From the IMG/VR virus record IMGVR_UViG_3300009504_000032, positions 1 to 27,952 of that record: DNA of 27,952 nt. One strand, given 5' to 3'. Below are positions 9,953 to 16,811 of the stretch, one piece after another. Position numbers and translations under genes: made by a program. The notes beneath the pieces are model-generated. The model was not told the DNA's origin. It saw only the letters and a list, made by a program, of their open reading frames with translations, and did no database searches. Each line of letters starts with the position of its first letter. Within the stretch, counting starts at the first letter, position 1. This DNA is from a virus.

Positions 9953-10392
9953 AAATTTGCCCGAGCATTCTCCATAGCCTGCTCAGTCAAGGCATTAACC
10001 TCGTAAACCTTTCGGAGTAGATGCCACCACTCCGTATCAATCAACCCAGCCTCTTTGAGTTCTTCACGGGCTTCTGACCACGTTTGAGGTTGGTCTTCTT
10101 TAACCCGCTCCCACTCGATCGAGTTCTTTGGGTGCTTTAATGATTCAAGAACTAACCACGCTTGCCGTAATTCGGCGTAAGCCTCCAATTGTTTCTGAAA
10201 CGACGGATCATCCAAGTTTTCAGTTTGGGTACCGCGTCTCAAAATCTTAGGAGGCGTCGGTCGCGGATGAGCCGTATCAAACGGCTCCCAAGAATCGACC
10301 GCCTTGATATAAAAAATCAAATTGCCTTGCGTCCGGGGAAATACTGCAACATCCTCGGGAGGCAGTTTTACGCTTTCACCATCAATCTTCAT
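9916..10392 (-). CDS. Tail assembly chaperone (gpG-like)
   Basis: 158 residues, ATG with GGAG eight bases upstream. It lies between the tail-tube genes and the tape measure, the conserved position of tail assembly chaperones, which coat the tape measure during tail assembly. The protein is charged and Trp-rich: KLPPEDVAVFPRTQGNLIFYIKAV, then PPKILRRGTQ, a helix ELRQAWLVLESLKHP and WERVKEDQPQTW. This N-terminal PPK..RRG layout is common in the family. Position, length and a slippery heptamer near the 3' end leading to a second open frame make the assignment strong even without a database match. Confidence 0.85.
   Translation of the reverse strand: MKIDGESVKLPPEDVAVFPRTQGNLIFYIKAVDSWEPFDTAHPRPTPPKILRRGTQTENLDDPSFQKQLEAYAELRQAWLVLESLKHPKNSIEWERVKEDQPQTWSEAREELKEAGLIDTEWWHLLRKVYEVNALTEQAMENARANFLLMTSAGLNGD
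9952..9958 (-). promoter_or_regulatory. Slippery heptamer for -1 ribosomal frameshift
   Basis: On the minus strand this reads A AAT TTT in the chaperone reading frame, a perfect X-XXY-YYZ heptamer. Slippage by -1 enters the open frame that continues to 9695. It lies 34 bases before the zero-frame stop, the usual arrangement for the gpG/gpGT pair of lambda-like tails. I see no obvious strong downstream stem, and the efficiency cannot be judged. Confidence 0.7.
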
Positions 10393-10420
10393 TCAAAATA
10401 CTCCTCGTGGGGTTGGAAGC

Positions 10421-11368
10421 TTAGTAAGCCCGTCTGATAGTTTCAGGTTCCGTAAACTTGCAGCGGCCCTCGAAACTGAGCGTTGCATCACTCAGTTCGT
10501 GGCCGACAGTGTCCCAACGGAATTCCTTAAAGGTGGTAATCTCGTGGTCGATGTTACACGGTGGCTTGTAATCCACCTCAATATCGACAGCATAAAGTTC
10601 ACAGGGATCGGCACCCGCGGTAACCCAATCAGCTGCTTCTCCACGCTGTTTGAGCACGTCTTCTGGCGTTGGGACATTGCTGCCCGTCACAGCCGTGACA
10701 AACTCGTACACCGAATCCAGCGACACGCTGAGAGGTTCATCATCCCCCTCGACGACCGCATCAATGTGACCACGGTCCATTTCGTATTCGAAGTTGGTGA
10801 CTTCATCCCACGTCAGATTTCCATCACCCATCTTCACGTTGAGGCATCGACCGAGGATCGTAACATTGGCCGTGGCCTGCGGAAGTGCGTCAGCGGTCGC
10901 AAGCGGCGGGCTGATGGTCACGGACGCTGGAATTGGGCTAAAGGTAATCACGGCCTCGTCAACTGGAAGATTGCCGTCTTCGAGAACCGGCGTAAACGCA
11001 ATATTGGTTGTGTCACCACTGGTTTCCGTCGTCGCCGTCACGGTGTAGGTACCGGTAACGCCGGCCATCGTAAACGTGGTACCGACTGGAACGCGGCCCG
11101 TAATGGTATCCACGTCCAGATTATCGTCACCAATCCCGATGGATGCGTCCTTCACGCGGCCAGTTGACGGCCCAGCCGTCTTAGCACTAATTGTGTAAAT
11201 CTGATTGACATTTGCGATAAGAATTCTCACTCCTAGCGGCAAGCCGGCCGGAGCTTCATTGAGTTGAAGGGTTGTTTGTCCATTGGAGCCAGTGGCTGCA
11301 ATCTTTGCAGTCCCCCGATAACCGTCGAGAAAACGGACTGTGCAATGTCGTAGGCGGATTCTCGCCAT
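10421..11368 (-). CDS. Tail tube paralogue 3 (two inserted modules)
   Basis: 315 residues; ATG with GGAGG eight bases upstream, overlapping the preceding gene by one base (TAATG). Residues ~174-315 are the core shared with the two upstream genes: VKMGDGNLTWDEV, FEYEMDRGHIDAVVEGDD, PTPEDVLKQRGEAADWV, DPCELYAVDIEV and a C-terminal RRAY. I read the core as a major tail tube protein. Between the N-terminus (MARIRLRHCTVRF) and the core lie two beta-rich modules (~20-70 and ~80-145); the second has VPVGTTFTMAGVTGTYTVTA and IAFTPVLEDG. The shortest paralogue has none and the middle one has one, so modules were added stepwise. They could form surface domains on the tube. GC-rich compared with flanking genes, as expected of a highly expressed protein. 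Confidence 0.8.
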   Translation of the reverse strand: MARIRLRHCTVRFLDGYRGTAKIAATGSNGQTTLQLNEAPAGLPLGVRILIANVNQIYTISAKTAGPSTGRVKDASIGIGDDNLDVDTITGRVPVGTTFTMAGVTGTYTVTATTETSGDTTNIAFTPVLEDGNLPVDEAVITFSPIPASVTISPPLATADALPQATANVTILGRCLNVKMGDGNLTWDEVTNFEYEMDRGHIDAVVEGDDEPLSVSLDSVYEFVTAVTGSNVPTPEDVLKQRGEAADWVTAGADPCELYAVDIEVDYKPPCNIDHEITTFKEFRWDTVGHELSDATLSFEGRCKFTEPETIRRAY

Positions 11369-12084
11369 TAGTATGCCCTCCTGATGGGGGTAATGTCCTT
11401 AACTTTGCACTGACCCCGAACCGCGATTGTTGATCCCTGTAAATCATGGTTAATTGACTCAGCCCGAAATTCAGGCAGGAGCGTGATTTCATGATCGATG
11501 TCACACGGCGGGTGATAATCAATCTCAATTTTAACGGCATAAGGTTCGCAGGGGTCGGCACCGGCCGTCACCCAATCAGCCGCTTCACCGCGTTTCTTGA
11601 GAACGTCCTTCGGAGTTGGTACGTTCGTGCCAGTAGAGGCCGTGAGATATTCATAAGTAAGATTCATGTTGACAGCCACGGGTACATCGTCGCCCTCAAC
11701 GGCTGCGTCAATCCGGCCTTTGTCCATCTCGTATTCAACGGTTCGAGCCGTATCATACGAGACGTTGCCGTCACCAACTTTGATCTCTAAAGCCCGCCCT
11801 TGAATAGTAATTGCCGCCCCATTTTCCGGCAGGCCGTCGCCCGTCGTCATTGCAGGCGTAAATGTAATGCCAGTTGTATTGGGCGGACCGCCCGTTACAG
11901 CCGTAATGGTATAAATTTGAGCGGCACCTACAACTTCAAATCGGGTGCCAACGGGGATGATGCCACCCGCGAACGTAATGTTCATCGTTGTAGCATTATT
12001 CGCCGGAGCCCCGTTTACGGTAGCTTCCGCACTGTAACCGTCAATAAATCGAACGGAACAGTGCCGTAGTCGAATTCTCGCCAT
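11368..12084 (-). CDS. Tail tube paralogue 2 (one inserted module)
   Basis: 238 residues, ATG with GGAG eight bases upstream. Residues 1-16 are nearly identical to the next gene's (MARIRLRHCSVRFIDGY). Residues ~17-95 are one beta-rich module (IPVGTRFEVVGAAQIYTITA, GITFTPAMTTGDGLP) and ~96-238 the common core (IKVGDGNVSYDTARTVEYEM, RIDAAVEGDD, RGEAADWVTAGADPCEPYAV). The core ends in RRAY like its downstream paralogue. Which of the three is the main tube subunit is not visible; good ribosome sites precede all three. The pattern could equally reflect a tube, a tube-cap and a tail-decorating variant. Confidence 0.82.
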   Translation of the reverse strand: MARIRLRHCSVRFIDGYSAEATVNGAPANNATTMNITFAGGIIPVGTRFEVVGAAQIYTITAVTGGPPNTTGITFTPAMTTGDGLPENGAAITIQGRALEIKVGDGNVSYDTARTVEYEMDKGRIDAAVEGDDVPVAVNMNLTYEYLTASTGTNVPTPKDVLKKRGEAADWVTAGADPCEPYAVKIEIDYHPPCDIDHEITLLPEFRAESINHDLQGSTIAVRGQCKVKDITPIRRAY

Positions 12085-12116
12085 GCTTAGTACTCCAAAT
12101 TTGTGATCAAACCGAT

Positions 12117-12590
12117 TTAAGACCTTGTGGTAGCAATAAATTTAGTTTTGCATCGACCTCGAACAGCTAACGATGATGATGCCAAATCAAAATCTATTGA
12201 GTCCCAACGAAATTCAGTAAATACAGTGGTCATTTTAGCCAGTAAACTGCACCCTGAGTTACTCAGAACAGTAATATTTACCGCATAAGGCTCGCAGGGG
12301 TTAGCACCAATTGAAACCCAGCTTGCAGCCGCACCTGTCTTTGTAATAGCTTCTGCAGGTGTCGGGACCGCGCCGCCCGATGCTAATATATATTCGTATA
12401 CAAAACTCATTTCAACGGCTACAGGTATATCGTCACCTTCAACCACAGAATCAATCGCACCACGGTTCATCTCATATTCGAGATTTCGGGCGAGAGTCCA
12501 CGATATACCCCCATCAGCAACTTTAACAGCTATGGAGCCACCAGAAGCTGCAATTGTAACAGTGGTGTCTTTCAACCGTATTCTAGGCAT
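12117..12590 (-). CDS. Tail tube paralogue 1 (core only)
   Basis: 157 residues, ATG with GGAG eight bases upstream; the ribosome site is embedded in the last codons (Leu-Glu-Tyr) of the preceding gene. It begins MPRIRLKDTTVTI and passes straight into the core (VKVADGGISWTLARNLEYEM, GAIDSVVEGDDIPVAVEM, PTPAEAI, ASWVSIGANPCEPYAV), lacking the modules inserted in the two genes that follow. This length and predicted all-beta character fit a minimal tail tube protein. It is more AT-rich and more diverged (no RRAY end) than the other two, which resemble each other most. Confidence 0.8.
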   Translation of the reverse strand: MPRIRLKDTTVTIAASGGSIAVKVADGGISWTLARNLEYEMNRGAIDSVVEGDDIPVAVEMSFVYEYILASGGAVPTPAEAITKTGAAASWVSIGANPCEPYAVNITVLSNSGCSLLAKMTTVFTEFRWDSIDFDLASSSLAVRGRCKTKFIATTRS

Positions 12591-12592
12591 AT

Positions 12593-12988
12593 CTAGTACT
12601 CCAAACTAATTTCACACGTAACCGTAGCCTGTTTAATTGTTTCGGCTTTATCTACGAAACCGAAATCATCTACTTTTAGAACCCCGTCTTGCACCAAGCA
12701 GCCAACCGTTGGGACTTGAAGAGCCAGCTTTTGCAAGTAATCATGAAACTGATTTGCTACATCAATATATTGATAAACATTATCAGTTGATGAAGGTGTT
12801 GCAATGATTAAAATTATCACGGTAAAGCGGGATTCAACTACAGGATTTGTCTTGGAGCCGGGTATTCGTATTTCTGCATAGAGCCGCGACGGGTGCAGTA
12901 GTGGGTTTCCCGCTTTTCGAACCGGGATAGGACTAAAATCTCTAAGAGCTTTAATTAAATGAGCCCGGCAAAGTGTGAGGTTATTCAT
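12593..12988 (-). CDS. Tail terminator or minor tail protein candidate
   Basis: 131 residues from the ATG at 12988, which overlaps the previous stop as ATGA; a longer upstream frame exists but would only re-read the Pro-rich 3' end of the preceding gene. The protein begins MNNLTLCRAHLIKALRDFSPIPV, a helix, then has strands (RLYAEIRIPG, RFTVIILIIAT), DNVYQYIDVANQFHDYL and VGCLVQDGVLKVDDFGF. Size, helix-then-strand order and the slot between the connector and the tube are those of tail terminators, which cap the tube. Function is inferred from order; no family signature seen. Confidence 0.55.
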   Translation of the reverse strand: MNNLTLCRAHLIKALRDFSPIPVRKAGNPLLHPSRLYAEIRIPGSKTNPVVESRFTVIILIIATPSSTDNVYQYIDVANQFHDYLQKLALQVPTVGCLVQDGVLKVDDFGFVDKAETIKQATVTCEISLEY

Positions 12989-13431
12989 GGTGGTGGTGGT
13001 GGGTCTGGTGGCGCTGGTGGGTCTGGTGGCGGAGCATAAAACGCTTGAGCAGTCTTCCAATTCGCTTGAAATTCAAATGTAGTGTCTGAACTTAAACTCG
13101 TAGTCATGACCATGTCAGCACGAAATTCAACGTATCTTTCAGCTGTTGCCGCTTTAAGTGACGCCACGCGGTAGCTGCCGTGATCAGCAATTTTAAGTAC
13201 CGTATAACTTTTACCTTGGCAAACTACGATTGTTTTATTTTCTAAATGTTGCTCAGTAATTGCCCATGCGTCTGCTACGGGGACAAGTTCATTTTGAGGT
13301 ATTTGAGCGTTTTCAATAAAACTAATATAGCCTCGCCAGGCTTGTTCTACAACTTCAACTTGACCTGTTAAATGATTGATTATTTGTTGACGCTGGATGA
13401 TTGCGGCAGGCTTACGTACTTTACGGTTCAT
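12985..13431 (-). CDS. Putative head-tail connector (stopper-like)
   Basis: 148 residues, overlapping the receiver-domain gene as ATGA. The middle (ITEQHLENKTIVVCQGKSYTVLKIADHGSYRVASLKA) resembles the beta-barrel part of head-closure/stopper proteins, where a 'write-out' of the form GxxYxV-x-x-v is followed by a turn and a strand. The C-terminus is a low-complexity proline tail (PPPDPPAPPDPPPPP) of the kind that binds or spaces partners. In gene order it stands after the coat and before the tail terminator candidate, where a connector is expected. Moderate to low certainty on function, good certainty that it is a gene. Confidence 0.5.
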   Translation of the reverse strand: MNRKVRKPAAIIQRQQIINHLTGQVEVVEQAWRGYISFIENAQIPQNELVPVADAWAITEQHLENKTIVVCQGKSYTVLKIADHGSYRVASLKAATAERYVEFRADMVMTTSLSSDTTFEFQANWKTAQAFYAPPPDPPAPPDPPPPP

Positions 13432-14075
13432 CCAAATATCGCTGTGGCTAAACTTGCTATTATTGCTGTAATAGCAGTACCAAAAGCAATTTTAGCCCAT
13501 TTTTGATAATTTTTAACATCCCGAATGATATCTACGGCCCCGGGCACCTGTTCATCTAATGTTCTTTTGCCAAATAACCATGTTTCTATTTCAGTTAAAC
13601 GCCGCATATCTTGTAGTACTATAGTTAACTGTTGTTGCATCGTTGCTAGTGATGTTTGTACAATCACTAAATGCCGTTCTACGTCACAAACAATGCATTT
13701 ACGATTTTTTGCGGCATAAAGTACCCGTGTCACTATTTCAGGTAAAGTAGACCACTCAAATTTATTTTTATCTAAAAATACTTGTACCCCCATGTCTAAG
13801 GCATGAACTTGCATTGCAGGTGTTGTTACACCACTTAAAATAACGATAGGTAAATATTCCGGCAACGCTTTAACTACATTTAAACCCTCAGAATCAGGTA
13901 ATTTTAAATCTGTTAGAATTAAATGTATTTCTTCCCGAGGATTCAATAATAACCGCTTAGCATCTGCTAAAGTTCTAACGCGTTTTAATGTATAAGAGTC
14001 ACCCAACGGCAGCAATGCCCGCTGAACCAATTGAGCATCATTATCATTGTCCTCGATCAGCAAAAAAGTTAGCAT
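13428..14075 (-). CDS. Receiver-domain (CheY-like) protein with C-terminal membrane helix
   Basis: 215 residues, ATG with GAGG five bases upstream. Residues 1-122 are a response-regulator receiver domain with every key residue: E8/D9 acidic pair, phospho-acceptor D56 (ILTDLKLPDSEG), S81 (VILSG) and K103 (VFLDK). There is no DNA-binding output domain. A KCIVCDVERH segment (C127, C130) leads into an amphipathic helix and a single hydrophobic helix near 195-214 (AIAFGT...IASLATAIFG), an arrangement like XhlA-type membrane proteins of phage lysis cassettes. It lies between the coat and a connector gene and is coupled to the latter. It might sense a host phospho-relay at the membrane or titrate host kinases; this is inference. 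Strongly AT-rich next to the GC-rich coat gene, so possibly acquired. Confidence 0.85.
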   Translation of the reverse strand: MLTFLLIEDNDNDAQLVQRALLPLGDSYTLKRVRTLADAKRLLLNPREEIHLILTDLKLPDSEGLNVVKALPEYLPIVILSGVTTPAMQVHALDMGVQVFLDKNKFEWSTLPEIVTRVLYAAKNRKCIVCDVERHLVIVQTSLATMQQQLTIVLQDMRRLTEIETWLFGKRTLDEQVPGAVDIIRDVKNYQKWAKIAFGTAITAIIASLATAIFG

Positions 14076-14088
14076 TGTGCCTCGACCT

Positions 14089-14116
14089 AGCCCGCCACCC
14101 TTACAGGTGACGGGCT
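14089..14116 (-). promoter_or_regulatory. Intergenic hairpin between coat and receiver genes
   Basis: An 11-pair stem (one G-U pair on the minus-strand RNA), arms at 14106-14116 and 14089-14099, with a 6-base loop, fills the gap after the coat stop. No T-run follows on the minus strand, so it is not a standard intrinsic terminator. It could protect the 3' end of coat mRNA or act as a partial terminator that lowers expression of downstream genes. Confidence 0.65.
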
Positions 14117-14131
14117 ATTTCTAGTGGTTGA

Positions 14132-15550
14132 CTACGACAGAACAACCACTCCAAGAGCCGTGTCCAGCACCTTGATGCCGGCCAAGAAGTCCAGCGTCAC
14201 ACGATGCTTCTGTGCTTGGCCATCATACGTAATGACCGCACGCATCGGGATACCACTCCAGTTCGTCGAGTATCCTTCGACGCCACCACGCGGAGCTGCC
14301 AACGGTCGCAGGGCGAGCGTCATGCAGTTGCGGTGGTAACCAAAGTTGAAGCCGCCGGCCACGGGGCCAAGATGAGCCCATTGCTGGTGGCTAACACCCG
14401 CCTCCAGCGGACGATCCAACAATATCGACGTGGTTCCGGTCTGCACGATCGCATACTTCGTAGTCGATTCGTGGAACGTAACCATCTGACCCACTTGCGG
14501 CGTAGCTGTCGGATTGTTGAAGGCAATTGCTTCAGCATAACCCGCGGCATAATGACCCGCTTCATTGATTTGTAAACGCCCATATCGGGTAATAACGGCG
14601 TCGTTGACCGTAGCTTCAATAAGTCCCGGACTAATCGTGATGGCCGTTGCGTTTCGTTGATTCACAACGGTAGCCTGGTAATAAAACTTGCCGATGCGAA
14701 TCCAGTCACCGACCGTCAGACCGTCGGGTGCATCATCCAGGAAACCATCGACAGTCAGTTCCGTGGACCCGGCCGCAATGTTACCATTGTTGATGGCACC
14801 AGCAACAGAAACCGTCGATGGCAGCAACGCCGGCGTATTCTGCGACATATACGTGTGCAGACCCTGCTTCGTGCCCAGGTACCCGAACATGAGGCCTTCC
14901 ACGTCGCCACGCTGATCAGCCTGCGTGAAGATCGCGTTCTCCATCATCTTGGCGTCGGCACCGTGCCCGAGAGCCAGATACCTGCGTCCATCGTCAGGCA
15001 CCAGGTTCCCGTTCATCTTGCCGCGAGTCATGGCCAGCAGAGCGTTGCCGTTATTGTTGGCCAAGCCGCCGATCTCACCGACCTGATGAGGCGTGAATTG
15101 GTACACTTGCGACAAGCAGATCTGATCCACCATCTTCGCCAGGGCAACGGCCGCGGGTTTGATGAACACGTCGATCAGATCTTGCATGGCGAGCGTCAGG
15201 TCGCTGTCATCCAGCAAGAATGAGTGGTAAATGTGCTGATTCAACACCACGGGGATGTTGTTCAGCACGGCGTCTTCCGCCGTAACGTTGCTGCCCTTGT
15301 TCTTCCGCTTGGCCGTGAAGTTTGACGGCTGACGGGTGTTGACCGTGTCACCGAACCGGGCGAAGATTTCCTCGAAGTCGCGGTGGATCGTGTTGGCGAT
15401 CTGCATATTCTCCGTCAGAAGTGCAACACTTTCCTGTGCCCACATCTGCGGGATGAGTGCCGTGACGTTGTTGGCCCGCGAAATTCGACGTGTTTTGATA
15501 AAATTTGGTCGTAGCATGACTACCCTCTCTTGAGATTTTGTTTTCGCCAT
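14132..15550 (-). CDS. Major capsid protein (P22 coat-like fold)
   Basis: 472 residues, ATG with AGGA about ten bases upstream; overlaps the scaffold gene by 31 bases. N-terminal region has WAQESVALLTENMQIANTIHRDF, FARFGDTVNTRQPSNFTAKR and FIKPAAVALAKMVDQICLSQVY, the order and wording of P22 gene-5-like coat proteins, HK97 fold. Residues ~245-325 are an inserted beta-rich module (GSTELTVDGFLDDAP, GLTVGDWIRIGKFYYQATVV, ITISPGLIEATVNDAVITR), comparable in kind to the P22 insertion domain and to the modules in the tube proteins. The C-terminus (MTLALRPLAAPRGGVEGYSTNWSGIPMRA) is also family-typical. High GC in wobble positions compared with neighbours. High confidence. Confidence 0.95.
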   Translation of the reverse strand: MAKTKSQERVVMLRPNFIKTRRISRANNVTALIPQMWAQESVALLTENMQIANTIHRDFEEIFARFGDTVNTRQPSNFTAKRKNKGSNVTAEDAVLNNIPVVLNQHIYHSFLLDDSDLTLAMQDLIDVFIKPAAVALAKMVDQICLSQVYQFTPHQVGEIGGLANNNGNALLAMTRGKMNGNLVPDDGRRYLALGHGADAKMMENAIFTQADQRGDVEGLMFGYLGTKQGLHTYMSQNTPALLPSTVSVAGAINNGNIAAGSTELTVDGFLDDAPDGLTVGDWIRIGKFYYQATVVNQRNATAITISPGLIEATVNDAVITRYGRLQINEAGHYAAGYAEAIAFNNPTATPQVGQMVTFHESTTKYAIVQTGTTSILLDRPLEAGVSHQQWAHLGPVAGGFNFGYHRNCMTLALRPLAAPRGGVEGYSTNWSGIPMRAVITYDGQAQKHRVTLDFLAGIKVLDTALGVVVLS

Positions 15551-16311
15551 TCCATATATTCCTGTTGAGACATATTTCTGAAATCTGGTTCACCAGATTT
15601 TGTTGTTTTAGTACTTCCGGTGCCGGAAGTTGCTGTTGAAGCAAATAAGCCGGCAAATTCTTCTTGCTCACGCAGGTGAGCAACAGCTTTCTCCGGAGGT
15701 AATTGAAGCGTCTTGGTTTTACTGGGGTCTTCATCATCCTGCACTTCAATTTGAATTACCCGACGATTTTTACCCGTCGCTTTACCTTCGTCATCCATAA
15801 TGGGAACTTGACGCATCCGTTGAATCATGTAAGGTTTGATAATTCCCATTGCCTGCGGTCGGACATTATGCATGCCCATCGCAGTTGTAAGAATAGTATC
15901 CACTTCAAGCTGCTCGTGCTCGCGACGAGCAGCATCGCGTTCGTCTGTTAATTTTTGACGCTCCGCTTCCCAGGCTTTCTGCTGTTTGGCCGCCTTCTGT
16001 CTAGCCAACTCAGATTCAGTTTGAGATTGATTCCGTAATGTTTCAATCTGCTGCTCCAAGGCCAGCTTGCCTTCTGGAGTTAAGCCATCCCGTTGAATGG
16101 CTTCCAATGCAGTAAGTTGCTCTTGAATCTTTTGCTGAGCGGCTCGCTTTTCTTTTGCGAGTAACTTGTTGACTTCGTCTTGCGTAAAGGTTTTGGTCGC
16201 CGGCGGGTCAGCTGGCGGGTCAGCCGGCGGGTCGGCCGGCGGGTCACCTTCACGACAAATCGCCCGCAAAGTCAACCAGTAATATTGATATTTCATATCA
16301 AACAACCTCAT
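15520..16311 (-). CDS. Capsid scaffolding protein
   Basis: 263 residues from the ATG at 16311 (ATGA overlap with the previous gene); an in-frame ATG at 16296 has a GAGG nine bases upstream and is an equally good start. A DPPA repeat (~24-38) is followed by a long charged coiled coil (EVNKLLAKEKRAAQQKIQEQLTAL ... about residues 40-135), a globular part (TILTTAMGMHNVRPQAMGIIKPYM) and a basic C-terminus with SGEPDFRNMSQQEYMEWRKQNLKRG. This is the usual form of phage scaffolds: acidic Pro-rich head, coiled coil, basic tail that binds coat. It directly precedes the coat gene. No maturation protease is evident here. Confidence 0.85.
   Translation of the reverse strand: MRLFDMKYQYYWLTLRAICREGDPPADPPADPPADPPATKTFTQDEVNKLLAKEKRAAQQKIQEQLTALEAIQRDGLTPEGKLALEQQIETLRNQSQTESELARQKAAKQQKAWEAERQKLTDERDAARREHEQLEVDTILTTAMGMHNVRPQAMGIIKPYMIQRMRQVPIMDDEGKATGKNRRVIQIEVQDDEDPSKTKTLQLPPEKAVAHLREQEEFAGLFASTATSGTGSTKTTKSGEPDFRNMSQQEYMEWRKQNLKRG
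16199..16246 (-). repeat. 12-bp tandem repeat in scaffold gene (DPPA units)
   Basis: Four copies of a 12-base unit (plus strand GCCGGCGGGTCA with minor changes) code for the DPPA run near the scaffold N-terminus. It is the third short in-frame tandem repeat in this operon that makes a Pro/Ala-rich flexible segment. Confidence 0.88.
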
Positions 16312-16811
16312 CCCCTACTGACTGCGATGGCTCTGGGATCACGTAGGTACGGACGGAGTAATTGCCAAGCTATTGGCGAAGGAACTCCTGCCAGTACCCA
16401 CTCAGGGGCCTGTGTCCGGTCGTAGGTAGTCCGGAACGACAACGGGCCGATACCTTCGCTGACGGTCGCGAGGTCCCGTATCTCATCTTCTGGATTGTTC
16501 CCGTCAAGTATTGCAAAAGCAATTTCGCAGCAAGCCTCTTTAATGGCCCGCGGGATGTGAGTATCTTCATCCCGAGGAAAAACTAAGTCTTGCTGGTCAG
16601 ACAATTCCCGGAGCTGACTGAGAGTTGCTCCAGCTTCACGGGCGTGATATACCGCTGCTGGAAAACCCTTATAATTCAGCCGGTTGATAATTCTTGTCGC
16701 GGCAATAACCGCTGTTTGTTTGTCCGCCGGTGGGGCAGCAAACCATTTAGATGCTTTTAACGTCCCGCCTAAATAGTCTTCAACTTCTTCAAGTGTGACA
16801 TATGTTATCAT
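16308..16811 (-). CDS. Head-tail adaptor, DnaT-like/gp6-like
   Basis: 167 residues, overlapping the portal gene as ATGA. Helical N-terminus (VTLEEVEDYLGGTL), then WFAAPPADKQTAVIAATRIINRLNYKGF, LVFPRDEDTHIPRAIKEACCEIAFAILDGN and VSEGIGPLSFRTTYD. The run 'W..A...KQ.A...A.R.I..L.Y.G......L.FPR......P..I..A.CE.A.A.L' is the signature of phage adaptors annotated as DnaT-like ssDNA-binding or gp6-like; they fill the ring under the portal. The DnaT label is a historical one; an adaptor role fits the position right after the portal. Confidence 0.75.
   Translation of the reverse strand: MITYVTLEEVEDYLGGTLKASKWFAAPPADKQTAVIAATRIINRLNYKGFPAAVYHAREAGATLSQLRELSDQQDLVFPRDEDTHIPRAIKEACCEIAFAILDGNNPEDEIRDLATVSEGIGPLSFRTTYDRTQAPEWVLAGVPSPIAWQLLRPYLRDPRAIAVSRG

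Noticed and set aside
10322-11167. 281-codon plus-strand frame opposite tail tube paralogue 3
   Set aside because: It lies antisense to a gene with clear paralogues and ribosome site; its own sequence is rich in Arg/His without pattern.
12989-13060. N-terminal extension of the tail terminator candidate
   Set aside because: It only re-reads the Pro-rich end of the connector gene in another frame; the ATGA overlap at 12988 is the better start.
14089-14116. Intrinsic terminator after the coat gene
   Set aside because: The stem is good, but no T-run follows on the transcribed strand.
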